From: Pseudomonadota bacterium
GTDB lineage: Bacteria; Pseudomonadota; Alphaproteobacteria; Rhizobiales; Beijerinckiaceae
DNA length: 64,000 bases
Assembly (NCBI GenBank): GCA_021781815.1
Contig: JAJXWB010000002.1
Location: 164,964-228,963, forward strand
Direction: 5' to 3'
The stretch's first letter is position 1. Every line of letters starts with the position of its first letter. The notes below the pieces were generated by a model. It saw nothing but the letters and a program-made list of their open reading frames with translations. It was not told the DNA's origin and made no database searches. The translations under genes and the position numbers were made by a program. Shown piece by piece: positions 52,059 through 61,471 of the stretch.

Positions 52059-54158
52059 TCACTTCCCCTTCGCGTCGCCGGGCTTGATGTCGGCGAATTT
52101 CTTGTTGTTTGCGACCATCCATTCGAGCAGCGACGAGGGTTCGAACCCCTTGCCGGCTGTCTTGTAGACGTCCTTGACGGTCGCCAGCACCTTGTCGAGG
52201 CCGACGCGGTCGGCTTCCTGCATCGGGCCGCCGCGCCACACCGGGAAACCGTAGCCGTTGAGCTTGACGATATCGACGTCGAGCGGACGCGACACGATGT
52301 CCTCGGACAGGATGCGGCAGGCTTCGTTGACCATCGTCGCATGGATCCACGAGGTGATCTGCTCTTCCGACACGGGCTTGCGCGCGATGCCCTTGTCCTT
52401 CGAGACCTTGTCGATGATCTCGTTGGTCGAGGGATCGATGGTGCGCTTGCCTTCGACGTATTTGTAGTAGCCGGAGCCTGTCTTCTGGCCGTAGCGGCCG
52501 AGTGCACAAATGGCGTCCGCGATGGCGCCGGTGTCCCGCTTCTGGTTGTCGCGCAGATGCGCGAATTCCTTGCGCCGCCGCATGCCGATGTCGAGGCCCG
52601 CGAGATCGCCGACCGCATAGGGGCCCATCGCCATGCCCCATTTCTCCATGGCGGCGTCTATGTCCTGTGGATAGGCGCCCTCTTCCAGCATCATGTCGGC
52701 GACCTGACGCCAGGCGGCGAGAATGCGATTGCCGACAAAGCCGTCGCAATTGCCCATCACGACCGGCAGCTTGCCCATGCGCTTGCCGATGGCGACGCCG
52801 GTCGCCAGCGCGTCCTTGGCGCTGCGGCCGCCGTCGATCACCTCGACGAGACGCATGATGTTGGCCGGCGAGAAGAAGTGCATGCCGATCACGTCCTGCG
52901 GCCGGCCAGCCGCCTCGCCGATGGCGTCGATGTTGAGATAGGACGTGTTGGAGGCCAGCACCGCGCCCGCCTTGACGATCTTGCCGAGCTTGCCGAAGAT
53001 TTCTTTCTTCAGCGCCATTTCCTCGAATACCGCCTCGATCACGATGTCGACATCGGCGAGCGCCTCGAACTGCGTCGTCAGCGTCAACAGGGAGACCCGC
53101 TTGTCCATCGTCGCCTGATCGATGCGGCCGAGCTTCACGTCGCGCTCCCAGGTCGACTTGAAGCGCGTCATGGCGCGGTCGAGCGCCGCCTGATCATTCT
53201 CGACGACCGTGACCGGCATGCCGGAATTGACGAGTGAGATGGTGATGCCCGCGCCCATCGTGCCCGAGCCGATGACGCCGGCCTTGGTCACGGCGCGCGG
53301 CTCCACGCCTTCGAGAGACGGCACCTTCAGCACCTCACGCTCGGCGAAGAAGACGTAACGCATCGCCTTCGACTGGTCGGAGGCGAGCAGCTCCATGAAG
53401 TTCCTGCGCTCGACCGCCTCGCCTTCCTTGAAGTCGCCGTGGGTCGAGGCGCGCACGCATTCGATGATCTTCTCGGGCGCCATGGCGCCGCGCGCCTTCT
53501 TCATCACGTCGGCGGCGGCCTTGTCGAAGGCGGCTGCATCGAACGGTTGCTGCTGCTGGCTTGACCTCTTGAGCGGCTTTCCGACGAGCGAGCGAGCGTA
53601 GGCGATGGCTTCCTCGCGCAGATCGCCCTCGACGATCTTGTCGACCAGGCCGAGTTTCAGCGCCTCGGCAGCGGGAACCATGCGGCCCGACGTGCAGAGG
53701 TCGAGGCCGACGAGCGCGCCCGCCAGACGGGGCACGCGCTGTGTTCCGCCCGCGCCCGGCAGCAGGCCGAGCTTGACCTCTGGCAGGCCGACCCTGGCGT
53801 CCTTGACCGCGACGCGGGCATGGGTGGCGAGCGCGATTTCGAATCCGCCGCCCAGCGCGGTGCCATGGATGGCCGCGACGACGGGCTTGTCGCCGGCTTC
53901 CATGCCGTTCAACAGTTCCTGCAGCGAGGGGCCGGAGGGCGCCTTGCCGAATTCGCGGATGTCGGCGCCCGCGACGAAGGTGCGGCCTTCGCAGGCGATG
54001 ACGATCGCCTTGGTCGCTGGGTCGTTCATGCCCTTTTCGACGTGCTCCTTCAGGCCGGAGCGCACGGCCGAGGAGATCGCGTTGACCGGCGGATTGTCGA
54101 CGAGGACGAGAAGGACGTCGCCCTTCTGGACGGACGAGACAGCGGGCTTGTCGGACAT
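52059..54158 (-). CDS. 3-hydroxyacyl-CoA dehydrogenase / enoyl-CoA hydratase fusion (FadJ/FadB-like)
   Basis: N-term crotonase GRTFVAGADIREFGKAPSG...GTALGGGFEIALATHARVA; GVIGSGTMGAGITISLVNSGMPVTVVE; NCDGFVGNRILAAWR. Confidence 0.94.
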   Translation of the reverse strand: MSDKPAVSSVQKGDVLLVLVDNPPVNAISSAVRSGLKEHVEKGMNDPATKAIVIACEGRTFVAGADIREFGKAPSGPSLQELLNGMEAGDKPVVAAIHGTALGGGFEIALATHARVAVKDARVGLPEVKLGLLPGAGGTQRVPRLAGALVGLDLCTSGRMVPAAEALKLGLVDKIVEGDLREEAIAYARSLVGKPLKRSSQQQQPFDAAAFDKAAADVMKKARGAMAPEKIIECVRASTHGDFKEGEAVERRNFMELLASDQSKAMRYVFFAEREVLKVPSLEGVEPRAVTKAGVIGSGTMGAGITISLVNSGMPVTVVENDQAALDRAMTRFKSTWERDVKLGRIDQATMDKRVSLLTLTTQFEALADVDIVIEAVFEEMALKKEIFGKLGKIVKAGAVLASNTSYLNIDAIGEAAGRPQDVIGMHFFSPANIMRLVEVIDGGRSAKDALATGVAIGKRMGKLPVVMGNCDGFVGNRILAAWRQVADMMLEEGAYPQDIDAAMEKWGMAMGPYAVGDLAGLDIGMRRRKEFAHLRDNQKRDTGAIADAICALGRYGQKTGSGYYKYVEGKRTIDPSTNEIIDKVSKDKGIARKPVSEEQITSWIHATMVNEACRILSEDIVSRPLDVDIVKLNGYGFPVWRGGPMQEADRVGLDKVLATVKDVYKTAGKGFEPSSLLEWMVANNKKFADIKPGDAKGK

Positions 54159-54350
54159 GGACGTTCCTTCGTTATTGGCCGCGTCCGGACGATCCGGCGC
54201 GGCCTGTCTGGTTCGGGCCGGAAATCTATCTGGCCGGGCGCGCCCGACGCAATGCCAAAGGCACGGCGCAAAGGCGCGTTGACCATGCCGGAAGCGCATG
54301 TCATCCAGCGGTGCAGCCGCCGCCGGGCGGACGGGGTGTGGATCGTCGCG

Positions 54351-54785
54351 ATGGAGCCAGTCGAACTTGCGCGCGCGTGCGCGGCCAAAATGTGGGAAGT
54401 CGACCAGACCAGCCGCAGTTTCGGCATGACGCTCGAGGCCGTTGGACCGGGGGTTGCGTCCGTGTCGATGACGGTGCGGCCGGACATGTCGAACAACCAC
54501 GGCGCGTGCCACGGCGGCGTGATCTTCACGCTTGCCGATTCCGCCTTCGCCTATGCCTGCAATTCCTATGACGCCGTGACCGTTGCGCAGCATTGTTCGA
54601 TCACCTTTCTGGTCGCGGGAAAGGTGGGCGACACGTTGACCGCCAGGGCGCGGGAAGCGCAGCGGACGGGGCGCTCCGGCGTCTACGATATTACCGTGAC
54701 CCGGCAGGACGGTGTGGCGATCGCGGAATTCCGCGGCCTGTCGCGGACGACCGGCGGCAGCTTTCTCACCCCGGACGGCGGTTGA
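54351..54785 (+). CDS. paaI: PaaI-type hotdog thioesterase (start could be 54285)
   Basis: [42 protein letters not shown]. Confidence 0.9.
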   Translation: MEPVELARACAAKMWEVDQTSRSFGMTLEAVGPGVASVSMTVRPDMSNNHGACHGGVIFTLADSAFAYACNSYDAVTVAQHCSITFLVAGKVGDTLTARAREAQRTGRSGVYDITVTRQDGVAIAEFRGLSRTTGGSFLTPDGG

Positions 54786-54843
54786 CCCGCCGCCCGAATT
54801 GTCGTGCATGGCGGCTTCCGCCCCTTTCGTTCAGCAGACCGCC

Positions 54844-55713
54844 ATGCCCGAATCCAACGCCCAATATGTTCTGACCCTGTCCTGCCCGAACCGGCCGGGC
54901 ATCGTAGCGGCCGTGTCGACGTGTCTGTTCGAGCACGGCTGCAACATTCTCGACGCGCAGCAATACGATTCGCTGGACACGGGCGCGTTTTTCGCGCGCA
55001 TCATGTTCGACCGGGTTGCGAATCAGGAGAAATTTGCGGCGCTGCGAACGGATTTCACAGGGGTCGCCGAGAAATTCGCGTTCAAATGGCAGATGCGCTC
55101 CCGCACGAAAAAGAAGCGGGTGGCCATTCTCGCGTCGAAATCGGACCATTGCCTGGCCGACCTGATCTATCGCTGGCGGATCGGCGAACTCGACATCGCG
55201 CCGGTTGCAATCATCGCCAATCACCCGCGCGCAGCCTACACTCATATCGACATGGAGGGCGTGCCCTTCCACTATCTTCCCGTCACGCGCGAAACCAAGA
55301 TGGAGCAAGAGGCCGAGGTCTGGCGCGTCATCCGCGAGGCGGAAGCCGACGTCGTCGTTCTGGCGCGCTACATGCAGGTGCTGTCGGACGGGCTGGCCGC
55401 CAAGCTCGCGGGTCGATGCATCAACATCCATCATTCCTTCCTGCCGGGGTTCAAGGGCGCGAAGCCCTACCATCAGGCGCATGCGCGCGGCGTGAAACTG
55501 ATCGGCGCGACCGCTCATTACGTGACGAGCGATCTCGACGAAGGCCCGATCATCGAGCAGGACGTCGAGCGCATTTCGCATCGCGACACGCCCGACGATC
55601 TCGTGCGCAAGGGACGCGACATCGAACGTCGCGTGCTGGCCCGCGCGCTGCGCAAGCACATCGAGGATCGGGTGCTGCTGGACGGGAAGAAGACGGTGGT
55701 GTTCGCGGATTGA
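54844..55713 (+). CDS. purU: Formyltetrahydrofolate deformylase
   Basis: N-term [81 protein letters not shown]. Confidence 0.96.
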   Translation: MPESNAQYVLTLSCPNRPGIVAAVSTCLFEHGCNILDAQQYDSLDTGAFFARIMFDRVANQEKFAALRTDFTGVAEKFAFKWQMRSRTKKKRVAILASKSDHCLADLIYRWRIGELDIAPVAIIANHPRAAYTHIDMEGVPFHYLPVTRETKMEQEAEVWRVIREAEADVVVLARYMQVLSDGLAAKLAGRCINIHHSFLPGFKGAKPYHQAHARGVKLIGATAHYVTSDLDEGPIIEQDVERISHRDTPDDLVRKGRDIERRVLARALRKHIEDRVLLDGKKTVVFAD

Positions 55714-55746
55714 TTTTGGACCGCGGGCCTTCAGGCGCGTGTTTTC

Positions 55747-55827
55747 CGTCATTGCGAGGGCGAAGCCACGCGGCGCTCCATCACCCGTCGCCCGGAGATG
55801 GATTGCTTCGCTTCGCGCGCAATGACG
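55747..55827. repeat. Palindromic intergenic repeat with CGTCATTGCG ... CGCAATGACG ends
   Basis: 10-bp terminal inverted repeat flanking GAGGGCGAAGCCACG...GATTGCTTCGCTTCGCG in the convergent purU / Ldh-family intergenic gap. Confidence 0.75.
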
Positions 55828-55851
55828 GCTGGGGCCCGTCGGTCGGCAGAC

Positions 55852-56925
55852 CTATACCTTCGGCGCGCTCGCCCCTACTCTTTTCGCCGCCCCGCAGATT
55901 GCGCCCCACGTCTCGTCCGACAGCGGCGCGCCGTTCTTCATGCGCTCGGCCCGCATCGCGCGCTCGGGTTCGCCGGGGACCAGCACTTCCTTCACCCCCT
56001 TCACCGGCTTCGCCGATTTGAAATATGCGATGTATCTGCCGACGTCGGCGTCGAAGACATGCTCAGGATCGATGCGCTTTGGATCGACGTAGATCGAGAA
56101 CATGCCGTTCGCGAATTTTTTCCGCCCGACGTGGGTGGCCTTCGTGCCGGTGAGCGAGCCGCCGAGAATCTCGCACATGAAGGCGAGGCCCGAGCCCTTG
56201 TGCTCGCCGAAGGCGCGGATGGCGCCCCGCCCCTTGGTCGAATCGCGCGGACCGCCTTCGACGAGGGGGCCATAGAGCTGCGCGGGGTCGGTCGAGAGTT
56301 CGCCGTCCGGGCCAATCAGCGCCCCGGCGGGCAGTGTTTTGCCGCCCTGGCTCGCCACCATTACCTTGCCTTCCGCGACAATGGAGGTGGCGAAATCGAG
56401 AATGACCGCCTCGGCCTTCTCACGTGGGATTCCCACGCAAAACGGCGCGGTCGACAACCGGCGCTCGGCGCCGCCGAAGGGCGCGACGAGAATCGAACCC
56501 GACGCATTGACGAAATGAATGGAGACCAGCCCCTCGGCCGCCGCCATTTCCGCCCATTCGCCGACCCGGCCGATATGGCCGGCGTCACGCAGCGAAACCG
56601 CCGCCAGTCCGGCCGCCTGCGCCTTGGCGACGCCGATCCGCACCGCCTGCGGCGCGACCGTCTGGCCAAACCCGTAGCGGCCGTCGATGACGGCGAGCGC
56701 GGGCGTATCGACAAGCATCGCGATCGTCTGGTTCGGGACGATGTCGCCGGACTTCACCCAGTCGACGTAACGCGGCACGCGGATGACGCCGTGGCTGTCA
56801 TGGCCGGCGAGATTGGCGCCGATCAGCGAGCGCGCAACCCGCAGCGCCTCCTCGCGGGAGCATCCGACGCGCTCGAAGGTCTCGGCGCAGACAGCCTCGA
56901 GGACCGGGACCGGGATGTTCGGCAT
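55852..56925 (-). CDS. Malate/L-lactate/ureidoglycolate dehydrogenase family (Ldh_2) oxidoreductase
   Basis: AVCAETFERVGCSREEALRVARSLIGANLAGHDSHGVIRVPRYVDW; MCEILGGSLTGTKA. Confidence 0.93.
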   Translation of the reverse strand: MPNIPVPVLEAVCAETFERVGCSREEALRVARSLIGANLAGHDSHGVIRVPRYVDWVKSGDIVPNQTIAMLVDTPALAVIDGRYGFGQTVAPQAVRIGVAKAQAAGLAAVSLRDAGHIGRVGEWAEMAAAEGLVSIHFVNASGSILVAPFGGAERRLSTAPFCVGIPREKAEAVILDFATSIVAEGKVMVASQGGKTLPAGALIGPDGELSTDPAQLYGPLVEGGPRDSTKGRGAIRAFGEHKGSGLAFMCEILGGSLTGTKATHVGRKKFANGMFSIYVDPKRIDPEHVFDADVGRYIAYFKSAKPVKGVKEVLVPGEPERAMRAERMKNGAPLSDETWGAICGAAKRVGASAPKV

Positions 56926-56998
56926 GACCGCGACTCCTTGCTGTTCCTGGCGGCTGCTCGTCTGTCCGCACCGGAGCGGTCGGTCGTGCGCCTCGATC

Positions 56999-57592
56999 TC
57001 AGTAGCGAGCGGGATTGCGCTGCCAGGCGCCCATGCCAGGGCCGCGATAAACCGGCGCGTAGGCCATCGGCGTGTGATGATGGGCCGCAGCGGCATAGCG
57101 GTGATGACGCCAGTGTGCAGCGGCATAATGCGTGCGGTGGCTGTGCGCGCGGGCGAACATGCGGCCGCCGGGCGGCGAACCGGAAATCGAAATGCTCGCG
57201 CCTTCGTTACGAACCATCTCGAACAGGGCGGCGGCGTTGCCGGGCGCCAGCCGCACGCAACCGTGCGAGGCCGGGCGGCCGAGCTGGGCGGTCGAATAGG
57301 TGCCGTGGATCGCATAGCCGCCGCGGAAAAAGATAGAATAGGGCATGGGCGACATGTGATACTTGCGCGAATAATGCATGCGCTGCAGGCTCGTCGGCGC
57401 ATAGGCGCCGCGCGGCGTCGAATAGCCGGAGCGCGCCGTCGAGACCGGCCAGACGTAGGAGCCGGTCGAGGACTCTACGGTCATGCGCTGGGTGGACAGA
57501 TCGACGTGAATCCGAACGCGGGCCTGAGCTGCCGGCGCCTGAAATGCAAATGCGCCCGCCATGGCCAGAACGGCTATAATAAATCGTTTCAT
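56999..57592 (-). CDS. L,D-transpeptidase (YkuD domain) with His-rich C-terminal tail
   Basis: Signal peptide MKRFIIAVLAMAGAFAFQAPAAQA; IHGTYSTAQLGRPASHGCVRL catalytic motif. Confidence 0.92.
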   Translation of the reverse strand: MKRFIIAVLAMAGAFAFQAPAAQARVRIHVDLSTQRMTVESSTGSYVWPVSTARSGYSTPRGAYAPTSLQRMHYSRKYHMSPMPYSIFFRGGYAIHGTYSTAQLGRPASHGCVRLAPGNAAALFEMVRNEGASISISGSPPGGRMFARAHSHRTHYAAAHWRHHRYAAAAHHHTPMAYAPVYRGPGMGAWQRNPARY

Positions 57593-57725
57593 GATTTGAC
57601 CCCTGCAAAAAAAGCTACGCTGCAGCATCGGGACATGAATATTGATGGCGCCGGCCGGCTTGGCAACCGACAAGCTCCGTAAAGGTTGACAGGCGTCCGC
57701 GAATCGCGCGCTTGACAAGCTGGAA

Positions 57726-58664
57726 GTGGCTTCGGGAGGTTCCGCCTTGCGCTCGTTTTCGATCGTGTTGGGATTTCTTCTCGCGGCAGCCGGCGCTCCG
57801 GCGCGGGCGCAGGATGTGGGCTCGCTCGATCCCAGGCCTTTGCCGCCGCTCGCCGATCCCGATAGCCCGACGACGCCGGCGAAGGAATTGTTCGGCCGTG
57901 CGCGCAAGGCCGCGCCGATGGAGCCGGACTCGATCGGATTTTACTCGAAAGGCTGTCTGGCCGGCGCGGAGTCGCTGCCGGTCGACGGGGCGACCTGGCG
58001 GGTGATGCGGCTGTCGCGCAACCGCAATTGGGGCAATCCTGCGCTGATCGCCTTTCTGGAACGGCTCGCCGAGACCGTGCCGAAGGTGTCGCACTGGCCC
58101 GGCCTGCTGGTTGGCGACATTTCTCAGCCCCGCGGCGGCCCCATGCTGACCGGCCACGCCTCGCATCAGATCGGTCTCGACGCCGACATCTGGCTGACCC
58201 CCATGCCACGCCGTGAACTGACCCGCGAGGAACGGGAGCTCATGCCGGCGACCATGATCGTGCGGCCCGACCGGCTCGACGTCGATCCGAATTCCTGGAC
58301 CCCGGATCATCTCGCGGTCCTGCGGGCCGCGGCCAAGGCGCCGGAAACGCAACGCATTTTCGTCAACGCAGCGATCAAGAAGGCGCTGTGCCGGGACGCG
58401 GGGCCGGACCGCGACTGGCTTTCCAAGATCCGACCGATGTATGGCCACGACTATCACTTCCACATTCGCATCTATTGCCCGCGCGGCGAGGACAGGTGCG
58501 ATGGGCAGGATCCCGTGCCGCCGGGCGACGGCTGCGATCAACTCGCCTGGTGGTTCAGGCCCGCCGTGCTCCATCCGAAGCCGACCCCGCACGCCAAGCC
58601 CAGGCCGCCGCTGACCATGGCTGCGCTGCCGACTGAATGCCGGACGGTCCTCAAGGCGAAATGA
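57726..58664 (+). CDS. mepA: Penicillin-insensitive murein endopeptidase
   Basis: GGPMLTGHASHQIGLDADIWL and MYGHDYHFHIRIYCPRG metal-site motifs; GTG start. Confidence 0.92.
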   Translation: MASGGSALRSFSIVLGFLLAAAGAPARAQDVGSLDPRPLPPLADPDSPTTPAKELFGRARKAAPMEPDSIGFYSKGCLAGAESLPVDGATWRVMRLSRNRNWGNPALIAFLERLAETVPKVSHWPGLLVGDISQPRGGPMLTGHASHQIGLDADIWLTPMPRRELTREERELMPATMIVRPDRLDVDPNSWTPDHLAVLRAAAKAPETQRIFVNAAIKKALCRDAGPDRDWLSKIRPMYGHDYHFHIRIYCPRGEDRCDGQDPVPPGDGCDQLAWWFRPAVLHPKPTPHAKPRPPLTMAALPTECRTVLKAK

Positions 58665-58678
58665 GAGCGCCGCGCCGG

Positions 58679-58888
58679 TCAGCGTGGCTTTGGCGTCCGC
58701 CAGCCCACGACCGCGGAGCCGATCGCCTCTCCCGTTTTTGCATTGGTCCAGCGACCCTCCCGCCACACGCACAGGAACGGCAACTTGTAAGTGCCCGACT
58801 GGTCCTGGCACAGCAGCTCCACCCGCTGGCCGTCGTCAGGCGGCGCGCCGCTGTTGAACTCGGCAAGACGGTGTTCGAGGGTCGTCAT
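58679..58888 (-). CDS. Conserved-looking hypothetical protein (69 aa)
   Basis: MTTLEHRLAEFNSGAPPDDGQRVELLCQDQSGTYKLPFLCVWREGRWTNAKTGEAIGSAVVGWRTPKPR; internal ATG at 58888. Confidence 0.65.
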   Translation of the reverse strand: MTTLEHRLAEFNSGAPPDDGQRVELLCQDQSGTYKLPFLCVWREGRWTNAKTGEAIGSAVVGWRTPKPR

Positions 58889-59032
58889 GTCGGCTCCTGA
58901 CTTTCGGCGGGGGACGCCCATGCGTATATTGCGCCGAAAACGCATGGCTTCAAAGCGCGCTGCGCGCTTGCATTTCAAGGGGAAGCGCGCGACACCGTCT
59001 CAAAGTCTGCAATCACAGTTCCGCGTGGTGAA

Positions 59033-60007
59033 ATGAACGAGCATTCCCGTAATGAGGCGCGGACCTCCGTCGCCGCCATCGCCGACATTCAGGCGCGGCT
59101 CGAACAGCAGGACTACATCTGCAATTCATCGATCGCGACTTCGCTGTTTCTTGCGCAACAGTTGGACAAGCCCCTGCTGATCGAAGGGCCGCCCGGCGTC
59201 GGCAAGACCGAACTGGCCAAGGCCGCCGCCGCCATGACCGGCAAGCCGCTGATCCGCCTGCAATGCTATGAGGGGCTGGACGAGACCAAGGCGCTGTACG
59301 AGTGGAAATACGGCAAGCAGCTTCTCTACACGCAGGTGCTGAAGGAGAAACTCGGCGACCTCCTGCAGGGCGCCGTCGGCCTCAAGGACTCGATCGCGCG
59401 GCTGCACGAATTCGACGACACGTTCTTCTCCGAAGAATTCCTGGAGCCGCGGCCCCTGCTGAAAGCTCTGTGGGAGCCCGGCGGGGCGGTGCTGCTGATC
59501 GACGAGATCGACAAGGCCGATGACGAGTTCGAGGCCTTTCTTCTGGAGCTGCTGTCGGATTACCAGATTTCTGTCCCGGAACTCGGCACGATCAAGGCGA
59601 AGTCGACGCCGCTGGTATTCCTGACATCCAACAACAAGCGCGAGCTCGGCGACGCGCTCAAGCGCCGTTGCCTGCACCTTCACATTCCCTTCCCCGACGC
59701 CGCGCTCGAACAATCGATCGTGCGCCGGCGCGTGCCGGAGGCCGAGGCGCGGCTCAACGCGCAGCTCGTCGGGTTCGTGCAGGCCCTGCGCAAGCTCGAT
59801 CTCAGGAAGGTTCCGGCGATCAGCGAGACGCTCGACTGGGCGCGCACGCTGGTGCTGATGCACGCGCGCGAACTCGACGCCGATCTGGTTCGCGCGACCC
59901 TCAACGTGCTGCTCAAATACCAGGACGACATCGAGTCGGTCGAATCCGAGATCCCCGCGCTGGTGGTCGGCGCGAAGAAGGAACCGGAGTGGCGTAGCCT
60001 CAAATGA
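59033..60007 (+). CDS. MoxR-type AAA+ ATPase
   Basis: LLIEGPPGVGKTELAKAAA; VLLIDEIDKADDEFEAFLLELLSDYQISVPELG; paired with VWA protein. Confidence 0.94.
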   Translation: MNEHSRNEARTSVAAIADIQARLEQQDYICNSSIATSLFLAQQLDKPLLIEGPPGVGKTELAKAAAAMTGKPLIRLQCYEGLDETKALYEWKYGKQLLYTQVLKEKLGDLLQGAVGLKDSIARLHEFDDTFFSEEFLEPRPLLKALWEPGGAVLLIDEIDKADDEFEAFLLELLSDYQISVPELGTIKAKSTPLVFLTSNNKRELGDALKRRCLHLHIPFPDAALEQSIVRRRVPEAEARLNAQLVGFVQALRKLDLRKVPAISETLDWARTLVLMHARELDADLVRATLNVLLKYQDDIESVESEIPALVVGAKKEPEWRSLK

Positions 60008-61446
60008 CGGAGATGCTGTCAGACTTCATCCGCGCGCTTCGCGCAGCGGATGTCCGGGTTTCTCCCTCGGAGGCCATCGATGCGGGCGCGGCGCTGGAGC
60101 GGATCGGCTACGAGGATCGTCAAATCCTGAAGTTCGGCCTCTCCCAGGCGCTCGCCAAGACCATCGACGAGAAGCAGGCGTTCAACGAAACCTTCGAGAA
60201 GTTTTTCGAATTCCGCTCGTTTTCCGGCCGTGCGGGGAACGCCGTGTCGCAGGACGAGGACGCGCCTTCGCAACAAAACTCCGTCCGCCAGAGCGAGCAG
60301 GGCGGACAGGGTGCGCAGGCGGGCGGGGGCTCCTCCGGCCAGGGGCAGGGCGAGAGCGCGCAGAGGCAATCGCCCGGCGACGCGTCCGCCGCCGACCTGA
60401 TCGACGTCCTCGAACGCGGCGATCGCGCGGAGTTGCAGAGGCGGCTCGCCGAAGCCGCGCGAAAGACAGGCGTGACCGACATCCGCTTCTTCACCCAGCG
60501 TGGCCTGTATGCGCTGAAGATCCAGCGCGAGATGGGGGCGGAAAAGCTCGACGATATGATCGCCGAGGCGCGTGAGTCGAACGATCCCCGCCAGCAGGCC
60601 GAGGGCGACCGTTTGCGTCAGGTGCGCGAGGAATTTCGCGCGGAAGTCAGGGATTTCGTCGAGCGACGGTTAGCATTGTTCGCCGCCAATTCCGGCCGGC
60701 GATTGCGCGAGGAGATTCTGGAAAGCGTGCGGCTCAGCAATGTCGAGCGCACCGACATGAAGCTGATGCGCGACCTGGTCGCCAAGATGGCGAAGCGCCT
60801 CGTCTCGCTGCACTCGCGCCGCAGGAAAACGGCGCGACGAGGGCAGCTCGACATCCGTAAGACGATCCGCATCAACATCGAATACGATGGGCTACTGTTC
60901 CACACGATCTGGAAAAAGCGCAAGATCGACCGGCCCAAGGTGCTGGCGATCTGCGACGTGTCCGGCTCGGTGGCGCAGGTATCGCGATTCCTGCTGATGT
61001 TTCTCCATTCGCTTCATGAGGTGATCCCGCATGTGCGCTCCTTCGCCTTTTCCGGACAGCTCGGCGAAGTGACGGATCTTTTCGAGCGCGAAGACGTCGA
61101 GCGCGCCATCGCCGAGACGCTCGACCGCTTCGGCGGCTCGACGGATTACGGCGAGGCGTTCGAAACCTTCGAATCTCTGGCGCTGGACCAGGTCGACAGA
61201 CGCACGACGGTGCTCGTCCTCGGCGACGCCCGCAACAACAACGCCGAGCCGCGCGCCGACATCCTGCGCAAGATTCACGATCGCGCCCGACGCGTGATCT
61301 TCCTCAATCCGGAATCGCGCGTCTCGTGGAACACCGGAGATAGCGTGATGCGGGTCTATGAACCCTGTGTCGATCGCGCCATCGTCTGCGCGTCGCTGAA
61401 GGATCTGGAGCGCGTGGTGTCGGATCTCTTGCGCACCGCGGCGTGA
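60004..61446 (+). CDS. CoxE-like von Willebrand factor type A domain protein
   Basis: LAICDVSGSVAQVSRFLLMFLHSLHEV MIDAS DxSxS; FGGSTDYGEAFETF; ATGA overlap with MoxR gene. Confidence 0.93.
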   Translation: MTEMLSDFIRALRAADVRVSPSEAIDAGAALERIGYEDRQILKFGLSQALAKTIDEKQAFNETFEKFFEFRSFSGRAGNAVSQDEDAPSQQNSVRQSEQGGQGAQAGGGSSGQGQGESAQRQSPGDASAADLIDVLERGDRAELQRRLAEAARKTGVTDIRFFTQRGLYALKIQREMGAEKLDDMIAEARESNDPRQQAEGDRLRQVREEFRAEVRDFVERRLALFAANSGRRLREEILESVRLSNVERTDMKLMRDLVAKMAKRLVSLHSRRRKTARRGQLDIRKTIRINIEYDGLLFHTIWKKRKIDRPKVLAICDVSGSVAQVSRFLLMFLHSLHEVIPHVRSFAFSGQLGEVTDLFEREDVERAIAETLDRFGGSTDYGEAFETFESLALDQVDRRTTVLVLGDARNNNAEPRADILRKIHDRARRVIFLNPESRVSWNTGDSVMRVYEPCVDRAIVCASLKDLERVVSDLLRTAA

Positions 61447-61471
61447 TCGCGCGCACCGCGCCGCGGCCGCG

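Noticed and set aside
54159-54809. N-terminal extension of the FadJ-like ORF
   Set aside because: Antisense of the PaaI gene; the authentic start is at 54158 (MSDKPAVSSV)
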